A stretch of 64,000 nucleotides of DNA from Hofstenia miamia. Taxonomy: Eukaryota; Xenacoelomorpha; Acoela; Hofsteniidae. Below, one piece after another: positions 14,401 through 28,702 of the stretch. The position numbers and the translations under genes are program-made. The stretch lies in assembly GCA_900660155.1 (NCBI GenBank), contig CABFPE010000034.1, positions 521,083-585,082 on the forward strand, written 5' to 3'. Within the stretch, counting starts at the first letter, position 1; each line of letters starts with the position of its first letter. The notes under the pieces were generated by a model that made no database searches, was not told the origin of the DNA, and worked only from the letters and a program-made list of their open reading frames with translations.

Positions 14401-17400
14401 TCCAGGAAAGACTTATCAGTGGTGGATATACAGGTTGGTTCAGAAGTAACGCAACTATTTTCAACAAAAGTTTCAGAATTTGCAAATTACGTGACATTGA
14501 AATTTACTGCAAACTGTAGTAAAAATAATTATTATTACTTGTAATTTACAAGTTGTAAATTTGTAGTTTACGACGTGATTTTTAGCAAAGATGTTTCATG
14601 ATGCATTGGGCCTTCCGTACCGCTTAAAATTCAATATAAATTCTAGTTTTTGTATACTAATGTATTTTTTGGGCCTTAAGCTCCTTTTCTACTGACTTTA
14701 TCATCACCCCTCATCTAAAGCTCAGGGTCATTTAGATGTTCAATTTTAAACTTGTTCAACAAGTCATTGTATACGGAAAGTTGTTTTATCACCAGAAATA
14801 TTTTGAGTGTGAAGGAACAGATATATAGATTTTTGCCCAAAGCTAGCTTTGAAAAATTTTTCCATTCATTAGATTTTCAAAAATTCAATAAATGTTAAAA
14901 TCTGAAGCAAAAATATAATGATGACGTAGTTGGGCGTGTATCTACCTCTCATTAACAGGTTTAGAGTTGGATGCTTTAAATGGCAACACTGATTGATGTA
15001 GTGCTGCTTTGTAAGGCAATAAGTACAATTTTATCAAGGAACTGAATGCAAAGCAAAGGCAATGTGTTTTCACGATTTAAAATGCTAATTATTCCTTCAA
15101 TTACAAAATTTTATATTCATTTTTGAAAAAAATCATTTTTAATGCAACATTAGGTGAGCTGCAAGCGTAAAAAAATTCTTAATAAAAAGCTAAGAATCAC
15201 TATGGTAAACTTTGTCTAGATCATACTTTACCTACTATAAACTAACATTCATTCAAAAAGGACCAAAAATGTGTTGACAAGTCAAGATTTTGGGATAATT
15301 GTGTGTTTATATGCATTACCGTCTGAGGCTGCAATTGGATTGTGCTAAATTTACTTAATCCTTCAGTGTTTAATTCATATTTTATTTAGGATAATTTGTA
15401 ACCATCCAGAACCCCGGTAAAAACCCTAAATAATATAAAAGTTGTGAAATTCTCTTATTCTCTCTTCAATTTTTGTGGGAAAATGATGAAGTATTCAAAG
15501 CAATAATTGTACCACACATCCTAACTTTTCTTACATATAAAAAATGTCCCAACATTTGATGTGGAAGAGCCCAGCTTGTTAAATTTGAAGAATACTAGTT
15601 TTCCCGCGAAATAAGATCCTCAAACTTTTTTAAAACTTTTTTCTAAGTAATTTTACATTTTCTGAAAGGTATACTCCCCAAGATTATATAGCAAAAATCA
15701 AAACGAGAGAGAATCACTTATTTTGAGTTAATTTGAGGTAGTATATATATTTAGTTATAGTTTTTATATAATCGAAAAGTACAATTTAAGAAATTCTCTC
15801 TTGCCATTTGCTTTCCCATAGGAATTTGTCTTATGGGATTTTCACAGGATTCCTCTTATTATTTTGCAAGTATGTTTTTCAAGAAACTTTTGTGAATGCT
15901 TGTGTGCAAGCATGTCAACTTTGATCAAATTTGTACATTTATTTGAAAAATATTGCTCCCCATATTAAAAATGGCTGGAAAATCGGTGAATGAACTTTGG
16001 ATTGAACCTCGTTGAAGTTGACATTCGGAAGATCAATCATTTTTTTCATTTTCTTAGGTTGTGATATAATTACCTGACTCCCGATTGGAATTCATATGCA
16101 ACCGGATGTCAAGAATGTTGTTCCACTTCGTATTAGAAAAAATTAATTTTGAAGTGCCTACGGTAATTCCACTACATTACTTTCAATATCCATTGAGATA
16201 TGCTACTAAGTTGTTAAATTTCATGGAATTAAATACTGTGTCGCTGATTCGAAGTAACATGAATAATATTTTGAGGCGAAATTATTTAGCAATAAATAAC
16301 CCGAGAGGGTTATAAATGCTAATAACCCGCAAAGTAATAAAGATAGTTAATATCCACGATTGATTAATACCTTCTTTTTCACTTACATTTAAAGTTTGGT
16401 CGACGCGCGACTCCTATTGACGTCATCACCTCTGACTTTGCTCACCGCGGGAAACAATTAGGCTGATTCAAGGCCTACGGTAATCACGGACTTTTGATTT
16501 GCAGTTAGATTAACAAAAATGAGGCCACAAAAACACTTTACCACAGGCCACAATTAGAAGTAACTAGTCAATTTAAGTAACAAATTCAAAGAATTAGCTA
16601 TTTTACACATCTCTGTACTTTTGAAACTTTTTGAGTTTTATGAAAACTGTGAAAACTACATTAAATAAATGAGGTCGTTGACAATAAGGAATCATTTTTC
16701 TTCATATCAAGATGTGTGATTTGTTGGCTTTAAAATAATAGAATATAGACCTACTCAATCAGAAATGAAGATCTAACTTTTCTACATTGAGATGCAATTT
16801 TTATAGAAATTGAATAAACTTCTTTGCTTGTAAATCCCTCTAAATTAGGTGATCAAACCTTTGTTTGTTTCGAACCATATGGAATTGTTCCAGGTCCACA
16901 AAACGGAAGGGAATTTTTCATATTCTTTTCATTGTATATCTGGACAAAATTGTACACCAATTCTTTACTTGCAAGAGTATTTATTGCTTCATTTCGCTTT
17001 TTTGTACTGCAAATCGCCAGGTCGTGCCTTGGCTGACTACATGGAAAAGTTCTTTATGAACTAATTGTGGGTTCAATTAGTTTAAGTTGCCTATTTATAT
17101 AAACATTAGTTATGAGGAAATTTATGAGTTTTTGAAAAATCTTTTCAAGTACTTCAAACATAGCAATAATGCTCTTAAGCACAAATGTTCATTGTCCAAT
17201 AATTGTGTCAATATTTAAGGACTTTCAAATTTCATAATTAGCTTGCAGGAAATTGTTCGAAATATGACCAAAAAGTTTTGATATCCTCAAATGGAAACGA
17301 AAGTTTGTTGTAAAATTTCATCCTCTCGTTTATGAAAGGATTATTCGAGTTGTATGATTAAATGTGACGCCATCTCACGACCTTTTACCATTTGCTATGA

Positions 17401-20400
17401 CATATATCTGACCATTTCTCAAAAAAAAATATGTTCATAATTATATAAAGGTTAAGCTCCAGCAATTAGTAACAATTGTGTGATTGACGTTGTTTGTTAA
17501 AAAGTAATTTTCAGATGCCATGTCTGGTACAAATTGTGAGGTTAGTGGGAAAGGAGTTCTTGCTACTGATTGGATGGAAACTTGCTACGAATCACCGCAA
17601 CGTGATCAATATTTGACAGTATTCAAAATTGAAATAATCATGAACATCCATGGCCTTGTTTCTGTATTTTAAAAAGCGAACGAGCTTCAAATCGTATTAG
17701 AAAGTGTTAAACTGTAGACCTGTGACTGTGAAAACAAAATCGCCTCGAACTATTTTACTGTCAAGTACAGTTAGTTAGGCACACCATTAATTTGATTTGA
17801 TTAGAGGAAGATAACAGAAAAGTGCAATTTGATTTATAGTGTGAGAAAGCGAAATAATAACCAAAGATTTTATTAGTGACATTAGCTAATTTTCCTATTA
17901 ACTATTAAGTGTGTCGAAATTGGCACATTAAGTATTTTATTTACTGGAGTATGTATTCAGTAAGAGCAGCGATAGCTCTATGTGAATTTGCACAACGGCC
18001 TCATTTAAATATATCGTTGGAATTAAATCATATGACAATTAACTTTTAAAGCAATTTCCTAAATTCCGTTTTAAATTTGACCTTTGGGAAGAAACATATG
18101 CTGTGAATGTAAGCCAAACTTTATCAAAAGATACGAACTTATTCTTTACTCATTAAATTTGCATAGAATTTAGTTTTACGATTCTTCAGTGAGCATTAAT
18201 TACCCTCAGTTCAAACCGGCTTTCTTTATTTGAGATTACACTAAATCAAACTAGCTGACATTTAATCCATTATAAGCTGTTCTTTTTCAAAATTATGAAT
18301 AATGGACTCTGTGTTAGAAATGTTACCGGGCATGTAATAAATGGATTTCTAAATATATATTTGCTCTGCATTAATAATTTTATTTTTTGCAATAAGATAA
18401 GTTGACACCCAGCAATGCGCATTGAGGACAACCAGGCGATAGTTAGACTATGATATCGGCACATCACCGATTGAGATTCATATCCTTTCTACTTGTGCAC
18501 AAACTTCGACCATGTTTTGAAAGTTTGAAGATAAGATTGGTTTGTTTTATGCATTTCTCAATTTTAATGTTGTGGATATAGACTGTAGTACGTTGCGTAG
18601 GCAATACATGGGATCTTTGATTTTTAAACCTGTAGTGATCAAAATGATTTCAAAGAAACGCATTCAATGCGCTTGAACAAGGATTTCAGAAAACTGTAAC
18701 TGCATTTCGAAAAATTGTACATTTTCGTAATAGGACCACTGTGAGCTTAGCTTTGTTGCATTAACATTGTTAACATTCGAAGGAACAACCATAGACATTT
18801 CAAGCAATATTATCATGCTACAAAAATCTTACACATGAAAATTCAAATGGATTGTAAGAATTCCTTTATGTTGACATTTGTAATGAACGCATACTCGGTT
18901 TTTATGTGTAAATATAGTTGAAATAGGTTAGGACCATGACAAATGTGTTAGTGCGTACTCGAACGTTCCGTGCAGAATTCGGAAGTTTAACTGAACGCAC
19001 ACTGAGTCTTATCATAGATTAGAAATTATGTGATTGCCTCATCTTATTATTGAAAAGTGGCTTAGAAATCCTTTTGATTAATTACGCATCAAAACTTTTA
19101 ACAATGTTTTTTATTCTCAAAGCGATATTTATGAATGCAATGTGCTGCAAGTAGATAGTATGCTATATTTTTCCAACCCAAGCCGAACAACTTTCACCAA
19201 AACCCGACCCAAATCAAATAGAAGTTTTAAAATGCGACACAGCTCATTCCGTCGCAATCCATCGTTTGGAAGTCTAACCTGTACATTAACCTTTCTACAA
19301 ATATGATCAAACCTATTTACAGCCCTGGTTTCAAATTTTCCAAAAAAATATTTTTCGTTGCTTTTTTCAAAGAACATGAGTTAAAAGACTATGGAATTAC
19401 AATGGAAATCATGTAAAATTCCTCGATATATGTGTTTTGTGATTATTTATAGAGCTCTGTTAAAGAGTGACACCTGTTATGGAGAAATATTGAAAATAAA
19501 TTACCTAAACGGCATTCTTTTATTGTTAAATTTGTAAGCGTAATAACTATTTATTGCTTTCACCGCCCTGCTACAGCAATAAAGCCAGCACGTATCATAA
19601 TCTGTTTAACACTTCCCTGACTGATTTCGCGTGGATATTTTATGTGTTTACAAGCATTTTCAAACTTTCCTGTCTATCGGGACAACTAATTCCATAAATC
19701 TCTGTAGCCTTTCACAAATTAAGCCCTCCAATTGAAAATTGTTATGTGAACAATAAGCCGTCTTTGAATTTATAAACAACTTATAAAAATTAGAAATTTG
19801 AATTATTTGCAAATCAAATAAATCGACAGTCGACAAGTCTGGGAATATAATTGGTCAGAACTTACGGCTTTGTGAAATTATCTGTTCAAATTTTGAGGGA
19901 TCAAATCGCTAATTCGCTGATCACATAAAACACAACAGACATGATTGATTGATAATCGTTTAATAGGGGATTCTGATTTTGGTCAACGATACATTTTTAT
20001 TACAAAATGCAAAATTGAGACTCTTTATACTTGTATCAAGAGGATACTAAATTGACAAGGAAGGTTTTCTAAACTTTATTGGAAATGAAATTTCGAACTA
20101 ATTGTTTGGACCACTAACAAACAACTACACATCGTGGTTATCTGGTCCACTCTAAATTTTGGAAAGTAATATATGTTTTGGAATTTACATGTGATCAAAA
20201 TGAGCATTTCCTGAAAAAATATTATTGTTAACGATGGAAAGGCAATAATAGCACAACAAATTTTTTCCAGTAAATGCATATCTTGATTAATGTATGAATT
20301 TCAAGAGAAATATTACATCCCAAAATTTACAGAATGCCAGATAATCTGTTTTCATTCTAAAGCGACTAGTTATGTATTTAAGTAAATTTACTATGGTGCT
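11474..20400. other. AT-rich non-coding stretch
   Basis: No gene was recognised. A short (TA)n tract lies at about 12956-12972. Overlapping open frames at 16824-17064 are in three competing phases with no family signature, so I regard them as chance. Confidence 0.5.
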
Positions 20401-20560
20401 AAGTGGCGTAGCTACAGGGGGCGGTCTTGCCCCCTTTCCCAGATTGAAACCAAATCACCCTCCCCTTAGAAATAATAGTAAGTAGCTTATTAGAACATTG
20501 CAATAAAATTGCTATGTAATTTTCTTTCCCCCTAAATTCGATGGTGGTGCTACAGGAACT
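20401..20560. repeat. Remnant of GTGGCGTAGC-type repeat
   Basis: The sequence begins AGTGGCGTAGCTACAGGGGG, followed by a CCCCC-rich segment. This resembles the ends of a common class of invertebrate DNA transposons. A second partial match, GTGGTGCTACAGG, occurs near 20544 in direct orientation. No inverted partner or target duplication was found. Possibly related blocks occur near 31911 and 40024. Confidence 0.35.
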
Positions 20561-23500
20561 TTCTAATTTATGAACTTTGTAACAGTTACTCTGATTGACA
20601 TGTCATAAATTGGGCATTAATTTTTTGTAATCGTGCACTTTAAATACTTTGAAGGCTATCTTTTGTATTAACTTTCGTCAAAATTTGCATATGGACTTAT
20701 ATAGGTATATATTGCCTTAACTAAGGATTATGAGGAATATAATGTGGTGATTGTAAAATAAAATTTTGCAAAGCTACTTTGTCCCAAACTGTATCACTTC
20801 AGTTTGTGTTTTACCAAAATTTTATAAATGTCAGTGAGAAATGGAAATTTAGTATTTGGTTTAAAAAGTGATACGGTATTAAACTAATAAATATATGTAA
20901 AATGCAACTTTTTGTGACTTCACAGTAGAAAATATCGCCTTTGTGAAACTCTTTCAAAGAATAAAACTACTCTTCCCATTGATTGCTTTGAGTTTTGCTA
21001 GTGTGCAGACATTGATGGACTAATATGGTATACAGTTACTCTGACTTTATTCTCCATTTTTAATAAAAAAATTAGCCAAGTAAGTGGAAATCTATTAGAA
21101 TATTTATTGGATTTTTTCTACACGATTTTTTTCTAATTTGAGTGCAATTTCCCTTTTTGATGTTTCCAATAGTTTTCGTATTTACTTTAGCCCGAAATTA
21201 ATCTATTTTGCATAACTCGTTCTAACTATGCTGTATTGTGTAAAGCCGCAGGAGTCGACAACTAGCGATTTTTAAAGAATAAGTAAAAGAGGAGAAATTC
21301 GTCTATCCTATGGTAAAACTTTATTACTCTATGAGCTATGAAGAAACTATCACCGATTTTAAGAAATTCCCCTATTAGCAACGTTTCAAGTGATATTGAA
21401 CTAATTTCTGAACTCTTGGCTAAAGTTCTCTCAATTTAAATAAGTGACCCAGCTCCAGTCAGACATACTCGTATAAGATTTATACATTTTTTTAAATTTA
21501 AATTTATATACTTCACCAATAACTCAGTATTATGCTTGACTTCAGAACTATTGAATTGTGGTAGTATTTCACTGCATAAATTGTATCTACACTTAAATTA
21601 CGTGTTAGAATCAACATTAATTTTTAAGCAATATATTCTTATTATAATGTAAAAATATGATACCAGAATTTTACATTCAAAATGGGAGAAGGCGCCCTAT
21701 ATCAGTTTTGTTCGAATCAGAGCTGGAAGCATGTTGGATTAAGTCAGTTTGTAATTCCCCAATTTGAATGATTTTTTAGGAATTTACTAGTTTTATTCGT
21801 TGCTTTCAATTCATATAAAAGTTGTTTCATTTATGCATAGTTTCGTTTGAGATTATTTATTGCTAGTTTAGATAGATTGTCACGTGTGGTTGAGTCGCAA
21901 ATTTTTTGAACTGCTTTAAAAAAGCACGCAACTTTAATATGCTTTGCTCATCAATGACATAGCATGTACTGAATGATCTAGATAAATTATTTGTGAAAAC
22001 TATTTTCCATGAATGCAGTAAATCTTGATTAGTATTAATTTTAGTAAAGCCAATGGGATTTTGAGGGAAAGTTCAACTGGCATATTCTTCTGCCGACTGT
22101 AGTGCAGCATGTCACCGGTAGTAGTTTTGAAGTTAAAATACTGCCTTTAATTAAGTTTCTTTTTGATGATTTTTCACTTTTCAACTCCACTATAACACGT
22201 GCATTCAAAGAAAACACAATCAATCATCGCATTGATATTTGAAATAACGCATTCACTTTTGACGTAATATTATCTTTTACATTTCAAACACGTGAAATTT
22301 GCTTTATTTTTAATTAGCTGACAAATCATGCCATATATTTTATATTAAAAACACACAATTACATAGTCCTGCGGAAATCCCACTCGTGTTATTTAATTTT
22401 CAAGATCAGTATTGCAAAAATTAGTAAGCAGGGCTCTTGTAATTTGCTCGAAATTCTATTTGAAAATCAACTGCTTCCATTACATATTAAATACCTATTT
22501 CTCTGTTTAAAGAATAAAAAGCAAATTATATGAGTGTCAATTAAAGTATGTTTCCTTTTTGCAAAAATCTTAAGTTTTAAATGGAGTAATTGTCGAAGTT
22601 TAATGGAAATAATTAGCTTCGAAAAATAAATGTTAAACTTTCTGCTGGAGTACATTCTCAGTACTTAAACTTACACAAAGTTAGTCTTTCCAGCTTCAAA
22701 TATCGCAAATGAAATTTTATTCAACTTCATAAAAATGTCTGTTTTCTTGGGGTCTTTAACTAACTAAATCAATTCGACTAAATCGTGTTATATGCATTGA
22801 GTTTCATAGGGTAAGGGATAGATTAATCCCCAATAGAACTTAAGAAAAAAAAATTATTGCTGATGTACTTTAACATTAAAACAATGCTTGTATCCATCAG
22901 TTAAGAAAATGTTATATAACTTTACCTATAACTGGTGTTTTATTATGGCTAAGCTCCTTATGAGTAAGGTTCTTACACATTTACTGTAGATTTTGCCTTG
23001 TGGTCACTATACCTATTGTTTAAAGGAAATTTATTTCTCTTAATGGAAACCAAAGAAATAACTATTGAAACTAACACAATTTCAAAATTAACATCGACTA
23101 TTTTATATTAATTGGAACTTTTAAAAAAATTGATTAATAAGCGTCCCACATATTCTATACTAGCACTTTTAATCAAACCCTGTTTGAATCTAGGTTGTAT
23201 ACTTGACACGTCACAAATTAAGTAGTTGACCTTATTATATTTTCACAAATTACTTTTTTAAACATACTTGTTAAAGTTTTGTTTAATTAGATCCTGCGTT
23301 GGTTGCTGTTTTCGAGTGATGCGTGTTGACGTTTTAATTTATTCGATTAGATTTTGAATAAATACAATTAACTTGTTTCCTTCAAAACAGCGTTTTCATT
23401 AGAATGTGTTTAATAGCGTGGCTCTATCAAAATGTCTGTTTTAGTTGTCTATCATCTGTCCATAAATTCTAATGATTTTCCGTTTTTGTGTCAAATGAAT

Positions 23501-26398
23501 AAAGAATGAAGTAAGCATCTAGGATGGACTGCTTATTAATCAAATTAACATTTTGCTCAAATAATTATAGCATTTTTTATTGTAAAACAAAGTACACATT
23601 TCTTCATAGTGCTTGACACCTAAGTCAATTAAAAATTTTCAAATTTTTTGCTGAACAGCATTAATGTTCAATATTTCATCAGTTTTAAATGGAATTCAAA
23701 CAATTAAACTGTCAGTTGATTTGGGTTTAAAAATATGGCAGGAAGCTAAAGTTATTTATATAATTTTGTCATTGTTGCTCTTGCTCTTAATTTTACACTC
23801 CTAATTTTAATAAATTCATTGTGACAGCCAATGCCTGAGCTCCAACTTTATAAGATTTTTCCAAAAATGTTTAATGATTTCTGTGGTTGTAAATGTAAAT
23901 GTCAAGTTCATTCGAATTTCGAATCTCGAGTTTTGTCTATACGCACATAGGCCTATCATTATCATAACTGCAAGGTCGCCATTAAATAATCAAATGTTTT
24001 TCCAGTACGACAAAATAGATTCTAGAAGTTACGTTTTTAATTTGCAAAAAATTATTATTTTTAATTACAGTATATAAATTCATAACTGTTATTAAATTAC
24101 AGAAAGGAAGGCCTATCAAATATCACTTAAATAACGGGTGACATTTGCTTAGCAATATGAAAGCTCCAACTGTGTTACAAATTTTTAACATTACAATTAT
24201 GAACGACTAGAAAGTGAAGCTCTTTATTTTAAAAAGTTCACAACAATCCAATTTTCATTTTATACTCAGCTCCAAGCGGCTACACATGTAAATATCAATC
24301 AATTCTACCATTTCGATTAGTTACTTTTTTTCAATTAAGCAAGCATGCAGTTTATTATTCAGTATTCAACGCAACGCGAATTGATTCAACTCTCCTCGAA
24401 AACTGCTAACGCTTAAAATTCGAGTCGATTCGAGTTGGCTACTTAACTCGACTTGACTCGACCTGACTAAAAATTTGGGGTCTTCACACGGTCTTATGTA
24501 AATGATACCAATTGAAATTGAAATATTTAAAATACTATGCACAATTGCATACACAATTCAGTTAAATGCAACTTGGGTATTAATATTTCGTTTTTTGCTG
24601 TTGTGGGAATTCGAAATTATAATTTTTTTGAACAGTTAAGTTAAATACAATTTTTTTGGTGCACGAAGCCACTGGCGACATCAAAGCATTGAAGCATGCA
24701 ATCAGTGTTGTAAGTGACTTGATTTGAGCCGTATTTTTTTGGACAGCAAAATGACTTAGTTTGCGTTTTAGTGTAACTTGTGGATGCTTAATTATTGTTT
24801 TTAAGGAAGTAATGTTTACTTTGGGATAATAGATTTCGTCTAGTATATTTTCGACATCAAACAACAATGAAAACTATGTTAAAAACATGCTTCTTAAATT
24901 GCTTTCCTCGTTTATAACAACTTATTAGAGAAGTATTGCAAGTGCCAATAAAAAATTTCTTTTATAAAGAACAATGAGCACACTTGATGTCTTATGTTTT
25001 CAATCTCGTTTGAAAGCATGCTGGAAAAGCGTCTTTCAAATGTAAAATTTAATTCAATTTCAACATAAACTTCATTTCGTGAAATTCGGATTCAAAATTT
25101 ATTCTGTCAACTTCTTTTTACTAGTTTTCGGCAGACTTAATTTGTATGTAAACTTTTGCTAAGAAATTTAAAACATCAAGAAATTCTTTAACTATGCTAT
25201 TTCTTTTTCTACACCCCTAAAACATGATTTACCAAGAAAGTCATTATGTAAATAACCGGAAACGGCACATATCTTGTAAGACGATTGGCGGTCGTCATCG
25301 TCCCCCACATCAAATTTTTATAATATTTTTTATTAAAAATTCGATAACCTCTTGAACAACAATTCTCCTAAAAATTGATTGCAATTTTTTTCAAATCGTT
25401 CAAAAATCTAACCCAAACCTAATCAATTGGGAAAACTTCTTTAAAATTCACATTAAATAAGATTGTGTCGAAGTATGACAAATCTATTTGAATAATTTGA
25501 ATTACAAGTGGGTACAGAATTGAGGTTGCATCTGAACTGTAATGCATTTACAGTATTCACTTCAGTTTGACATTTAGAATGTATTGCCTCTGAAAAATCT
25601 AAATTATATTAATGTGTAATTTATTTATTTTCCATTATCCCTTGGGGAATTTTATCTTTTTTCAAACCTGATACCAAAATGAGTGATTCCATTAATTTGT
25701 AAGGATAAATATTTGTGGTAAATAATCGATTCAGCTGAGACATGCTCTCATTTCCGTACAATCTTTATTCCAAAACATTTGCTATGCGACGGCAAAGTAC
25801 AAACCGAATAATACGCATTTTAATAAATGGATGCGTTTTATCTAAAACTCGTTTACCGTTAGAAATTGCATTCGATTCAAGCAAAAAATCTCTATTTATT
25901 AATTTCAAATTTGCAATAAATTGTCTTGAAACTGTTTATATTAAGACTAATGTGCACTCTAACTTTGCATTAAGCCTTATTTCACCTAACAGCCATATTA
26001 TTAGCAACCTATAACAATATATCCCAGATTTAATGTGGCAATTTTGCAAATTATCCAACTTACATTAATGATTCCGGATTCGTTAAACATTTATGATTAT
26101 ACTTCCCTGAATGTCAATAAATTATTTTGGAATAATATTTTCCTTATGAATTGATAAATTTTGGTGAGTACCTCTTGTCGTGAAAATTTCTACTTTTCTG
26201 AATGAATTAATTTTGTCATCAAAGTTTTCCACCGCATTAATAAAATGTGACTCACAATATTTTTTGTATGTTTTTGAGTTCTCGGAGCGTTATGAATAGT
26301 CTATTTAAACTCTTATTTTTACAGTGGTTTACTAAATTCGATTTAAAACTAAAGTATCATTATGAATTTTTAAGTCACTTTCGCTTTTTCAGCTTGTA
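20561..26398. other. AT-rich non-coding stretch with one hairpin
   Basis: No gene was recognised. The only structured feature is at 24420-24461: a 17-bp inverted pair with two mismatches (TCGAGTCGATTCGAGTT against AACTCGACTTGACTCGA) and an 8-nt loop. It is GC-richer than its surroundings and looks like a transposon-end remnant. Confidence 0.45.
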
Positions 26399-26406
26399 CT
26401 TATCAC

Positions 26407-26742
26407 CAGAGATAGATATGGGCTGAGTACTTTTAAAAGTTCCCAGCGCAACCCATTGTTTGCTGGCCCAGCCCAACTCAGTCCATCTATTTTAAATTTT
26501 CAGCCCATTTTGAGCCTATATTTGAAAATGAAAATCTTACAAAAAAGACAGTTACGGCTAATTTTAATCTAAAGTAGTTCTTCTTGATTCACATCTTTAT
26601 TATAGATTGGTATTAATATGCCTTAAAGAGCAAAAATGCTTGCAACATTTTTAGCAAAAAAATATCAAATCTATTTTGGCCCTAGCCATCTCATACCCAC
26701 CCCCGCCCAGCCCATGGACAGCTCAGCCCATTTCTATTTCTG
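26407..26742. mobile_element. hAT MITE with perfect TSD and long TIRs
   Basis: This is a 336-bp non-autonomous element. The left end reads CAGAGATAGATATGGGCTGA; the reverse-complemented right end reads CAGAAATAGAAATGGGCTGA, giving only three mismatches over 21 bp. The octamer CTTATCAC flanks both sides (26399-26406 and 26743-26750). Internal GCCCAGCCCA blocks near both ends probably extend the sub-terminal repeats. There is no coding capacity. The intact duplication and near-matching termini suggest a relatively recent insertion. Confidence 0.88.
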
Positions 26743-26750
26743 CTTATCAC

Positions 26751-27596
26751 TGATTGCGCTTTTGTGATTTCGCTTATAGAGCTTGTGAATTTTTGCGCTT
26801 CGTTATCTTTACTTTCCTTTAGAATAAAATAGAATAGAATTGAAAAATATCTAATTAGAGTTCAAACACATCATAGGAAGAAAAAATTTAACAGTCTTTG
26901 CTTTTAAATATTGAATGTTGCTGGTGACTTATTCCAAGATAGATTTTAGAATAAATCAACCCTCACTCAGTTTCCCTAATTTCGATTTGTGAGTGATGAT
27001 CAATCAGAGACTTATCTTCTGCAGGGTTAACTGCTACAGACCATCGTTCAAGATTTGATCCAGTAACGTTTGGGGCGTTAGAATTACTAAATAAACTGGG
27101 AATTATGAAGTTATTCTAGGATTTTTCTAAATTATGATACAGTTTGTCTTATTTCTTTGTAAAATATTTCATACAAAAATAGGATTTGACCTTAATCAAT
27201 CCGAAACCCGGATCACAAAAAGCTGAAAATTTTCAATTCATTCTAAGTTTACGATAGTAAAAAATATAACTGTTTTTTATGCTTATGCAAAACGGTAAGA
27301 AAGCGTTTAATTTTCGAAAATAGTATTATTTTTGTTATAATTCCGTCGTTTTTACCTGTTTGTAAGTATTCAAAATTGAATAAAGTATAGTATGAGTAGT
27401 AGCAGTGGTCGTACATTCGGGCTAAAACGTATCGGGTTGGAAAAGTCCAACCCAATTCCAACTCTTAATTTAGATTGTGGACATTAATTAATAGATCATC
27501 AGCTTTTCAATTAAACGGGATCTATTCTATGCAGGCATTGATAGGTCCTCTTCACGAAATGATACCTCTTCAATAAGCCTTATAGTGAACATCCCC

Positions 27597-27649
<53 letters not shown>

Positions 27650-27967
27650 ACCCTAGCTGCATTACTAGATTCTATTCATTTTAAAATTAATTTTGCGATT
27701 ATTGAGATAATAGTTCATTCAAACTAGCAATATGCAAAGCAAAAATGGAATTTTTCATACGGTTCATGAATATTTATTGAGCATTGTGAAATTAGAAACA
27801 CGTCTAAATGCATGCATATAAATAAAATTTGGTGTTAACTCAATTGTTTTCGAACACTTTCTAATTGTTCATTAAGCGGCCTTTTTCACCCTCGCTATCA
27901 CCATTTGCGCTTTAACATTTCTTTGGCCGTTTAGCTTATGCAGCTTACACACGCATTTGTCAATACA

Positions 27968-28008
<41 letters not shown>

Positions 28009-28702
28009 ATATGCTGTACAATAATGATGAATCATTGAAAATGCCTTAACTTGTTTTATGCCAATGGACTAATTGAATTATTTTTTATTAGATAAGTAAT
28101 ATATTTCGCCCCATTATAGTTATCTCAAACACTAGCGGATTATTTATCACCGTGCATTGCCCTATCTTGTGCCGGATTCTTTTTGTTGTTTTCGGTCAAA
28201 TACCTAATGTGCATATTTGTGCCATCATTTTAGGCATTTAGTTGTTGAAGTTTATTTTTATGGAAAATATTGTTTAAAAATATGATTATGCTTTTGTAAT
28301 GTACTTAAGCATGACTTGACGTGATTAATTTGTGTCTGCTGAATAACGTGGCGCTCGACTGGAATTGTGATGTCGATTACTGTTTCTTAGTGTCCACTAT
28401 CTGTCAAATTTCAATTAGTTCCGTAAATGTTACATCAATTCGAATAGGAATTTGCTTGTGACGTTGATCCTTGAAATTTTATGAATTTTGTTGTAATTAC
28501 TAATACCGACCATGTGCATGATTTAGAAACTGAGTTGATTCGTAGATGACATGAAGATCCTGCTTTTCCATAACGTTACCAATTTTAATCATTATATTTC
28601 ATGCAATTTCTTTGTCTTCTGAATAAACGGAATAGGTTTCTTGAAAATGTAGGCCGAAGCGTAGCCCTTTGATAAGTTCAATCTATTTTAATCGTAGATT
28701 GA
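26751..28702. other. AT-rich non-coding stretch
   Basis: No gene was recognised. It contains (TA)n tracts at 27599-27648 and 27971-28004, and a perfect 8-bp hairpin with a 4-nt loop at 27433-27452 (GGGTTGGA, AAAG, TCCAACCC). Confidence 0.5.
27599..27648. repeat. (TA)n microsatellite
   Basis: About 50 bp of uninterrupted alternating TA. Comparable tracts lie at 27971-28004, 39200-39223, 41257-41283, 41573-41600, 48317-48339, 53803-53842 and 57323-57351. Confidence 0.95.

Noticed and set aside
16824-17064. Three overlapping + frames that might be an exon
   Set aside because: The frames compete over the same bases and none has a domain, conserved motif or clear splice pair.
21705-21725. GTTCGAATC, a tRNA B-box-like motif
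   Set aside because: No A box or cloverleaf arms could be arranged around it.
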